24,454 nucleotides of DNA from a virus, in the IMG/VR virus record IMGVR_UViG_3300047470_000347, positions 1 to 24,454 of that record. The stretch is one strand, 5' to 3'. Positions 23,016-24,454 of this stretch are shown here, in pieces. Numbering within the stretch: the first letter of the stretch is position 1; every line of letters starts with the position of its first letter. The notes under the pieces are model-generated. The model was not told where the DNA came from, ran no database searches, and saw only the letters and a list, made by a program, of their open reading frames with translations. A program made the translations under genes and the position numbers.

Positions 23016-24454
23016 GCCAGTACGACAAAATTCTCGCCGGCAAAGAAGAACCTCAGGGCGCAGAGGCAAACAAGTACGACGCAGTTATCCAGCGGCAGCA
23101 GAGCAAACCCAATCCTCGCACGGCCTTGAGTTATGTGGCCGATACCAACCCGGATGAACAAGCCAGCATTCAACGCCTGGCCGAGCTGACAGGTCTCGCA
23201 CCTGATTTGGTTGTCCGTAACCGCAAGCAGGTTGAACGGCAAACCAAGCTGGCAGCCGTGGACTACGACGCTCTGATTGAGCGAGCACCGACCACCAATC
23301 AATTCCTGACTGACCCGGACAACGCCAGCGTGGCCCACGATGATATAGATGGGCTTTCGAACGTCGAAGGCGCATTTGACAGTTTCGTCAAGGAGTCGGG
23401 GCAGCAGCATTCGACGAGCAAGGGCGACTCCTTCGAGAGAGGTTTTGGTCAACTTGGCATAATCGGCGAGGCCGGCGCCAACATGCTGGACAGGGCGCTG
23501 TCTTCGTTCGGTGGCTTCTTTGTGAACGCGCTGGCGCCGCAGAGCGCATTGGATCGCAACAATGGGGAAGAACCGAACTACACAGGGCGCACGGAAAGCA
23601 ACATCACCAATGCTGCCCAAGGGTTCCTAGCTCTACCACGCGACCAACGCATTGCTTTTGCAGGGCAGATATTCGACAAAGCCCGAGCCGGCGGTGCTGG
23701 TGTGGGTGGCGCGGCAGGTGATACGGCCCGGTACGCATTACGCAACCCCGGACTGATCGGCAGCGCACTGACTGAATCGTTACCAAGCCTTTTGGCGGGC
23801 GGAGTTGTAGGCGGGATTGCGGCGCAGCCGGTGAAGAGCTTTGCCGTCAGCCGTCTTGCCAGCGCCTTTGCGCAGCGCGCTGCTGAAAAGGCCATCGTGG
23901 TTGGGGGCGCGAACTTTGGCGCGGGTATCGCTGGCGGTGCTGGCGAGAACCTGGCCGAAGGGCTCAAGAAAACCGGTGATTTAGACCATGCATACGCCTA
24001 CAGCCTTAAGCGCACCCTGGCTGAAGCATCGGTCAACGCCTTGGGTGGCATGGTGCCGATTCCGTTCGCTGGTCGTGGCATGGCCGGAAAGCTAGGCAAC
24101 ATCGCAGTAGAGGGTACTGCCCAGGCCGCCGGTGGAGCTGGTAGCACGGTGGCGGGTGCTGCTGCCGTCGGTGAGCAAGCCACTGGGGGCGAAATGTTCT
24201 TGAACGCAGCAATGGGCGCAGTCACCTCTCCGCTTGATGTCGCGATCGCTGGCGCCAGCTCCGGGCGGCGGTACTGGCAAATCGAGCAGGATCTGGCTGC
24301 TGTCCAACAACTGGGCGACATGGCCCAGAACTCCAAGATGTTCAAGCGCTCGCCACCACGTGCTGAAGCGCTGGTGGCAAGGCTGAAAGAACAGGCAGGC
24401 GGCGCCGTAGAGAACATCCTGGTACCAGCCGAGCAGTTCCAGCGCTACTTCCAA
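23012..24454 (+). CDS. Giant DNA-ejection / internal virion protein, N-terminal 481 residues (3' end outside window)
   Basis: The ATG at 23012 overlaps the stop of the gp15-like gene, and the frame stays open to the last base. It begins MSQYDKILAGKEEPQGAEANKYDAVI, typical for N-termini of large polyvalent ejection proteins. A Gly/Ala-rich hydrophobic region follows (NPGLIGSALTESLPSLLAGGVVGGIAAQ, VVGGANFGAGIAGGAGENLAEG, about residues 245-320) that may enter the membrane. It ends ENILVPAEQFQRYFQ. In this family such a sequence is followed within 10-20 residues by a segment like that at the left end of the window (GNADALGEALALGADISIPLEKW). I therefore think it is the 5' part of the gene at 3-4649, giving a protein of about 2040 residues. 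Confidence 0.85.
   Translation, partial: MSQYDKILAGKEEPQGAEANKYDAVIQRQQSKPNPRTALSYVADTNPDEQASIQRLAELTGLAPDLVVRNRKQVERQTKLAAVDYDALIERAPTTNQFLTDPDNASVAHDDIDGLSNVEGAFDSFVKESGQQHSTSKGDSFERGFGQLGIIGEAGANMLDRALSSFGGFFVNALAPQSALDRNNGEEPNYTGRTESNITNAAQGFLALPRDQRIAFAGQIFDKARAGGAGVGGAAGDTARYALRNPGLIGSALTESLPSLLAGGVVGGIAAQPVKSFAVSRLASAFAQRAAEKAIVVGGANFGAGIAGGAGENLAEGLKKTGDLDHAYAYSLKRTLAEASVNALGGMVPIPFAGRGMAGKLGNIAVEGTAQAAGGAGSTVAGAAAVGEQATGGEMFLNAAMGAVTSPLDVAIAGASSGRRYWQIEQDLAAVQQLGDMAQNSKMFKRSPPRAEALVARLKEQAGGAVENILVPAEQFQRYFQ

Noticed and set aside
22793-23620. Reverse-strand frame of 275 codons across two ejection genes
   Set aside because: It spans the overlap of two well-supported forward genes and shows no domain.
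1-24454. CRISPR arrays, insertion sequences, rRNA
   Set aside because: No regularly spaced direct repeats with unique spacers, no transposase or IS-type terminal repeats and no rRNA-like stretch were seen.

Overview
The window looks like one nearly complete mobile element of about 24.5 kb from a Pseudomonas-type host. It is built from temperate-phage and phage-satellite parts. Supporting signs are a P4-type (DUF4102) integrase, AlpA regulators, a TOPRIM primase followed by a DUF927 helicase, a C4/P4 cI-like antisense RNA leader, and a podovirus DNA-ejection cassette. The Pseudomonas assignment rests on recognising these modules and on codon and GC character; it was not checked by any search.

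Layout. (1) nt 1-4903: the 3' part of a giant ejection protein (T7 gp16-like role, 'large polyvalent protein' type) and a small membrane protein, closed by a strong terminator. (2) nt 5000-10440: accessory cargo. It holds a reverse-strand AlpA regulator, a candidate oriT and MobV relaxase, a reverse-strand two-gene unit (unknown 212-aa protein plus XRE/ImmA-IrrE metallopeptidase), small regulators, and a membrane protein followed by a 44-aa polyproline protein. (3) nt 10615-10872: an apparently intact attP. Its core matches the 3' end of a tRNA (Phe-like) and is flanked on both sides by 12-bp-phased integrase arm-site repeats. (4) nt 10921-19438: integrase, a 491-aa unknown, AlpA, an RNA immunity/attenuation leader, a tightly overlapping early operon, primase, helicase, and about a dozen iterons (GGTGGGAACA type) that probably form a replication origin. 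(5) nt 19461-24454: GNAT acetyltransferase, a small beta-rich protein, a gp14-like core protein, a gp15-like protein with a lytic transglycosylase domain, and the N-terminal 481 codons of a giant ejection protein that runs off the end.

The truncated protein at the right end and the truncated protein at the left end read like the two parts of one gene. Together with the intact attP this suggests a circular (or tandem) molecule cut open inside that gene, with a few tens of bases missing. If so, the element has integration, replication, immunity, mobilisation and DNA-ejection functions, but no visible terminase, portal, capsid, tail or lysis genes. It would be a satellite carrying its own ejectosome. 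The competing reading is a deletion derivative or mis-assembly of a larger podovirus prophage.
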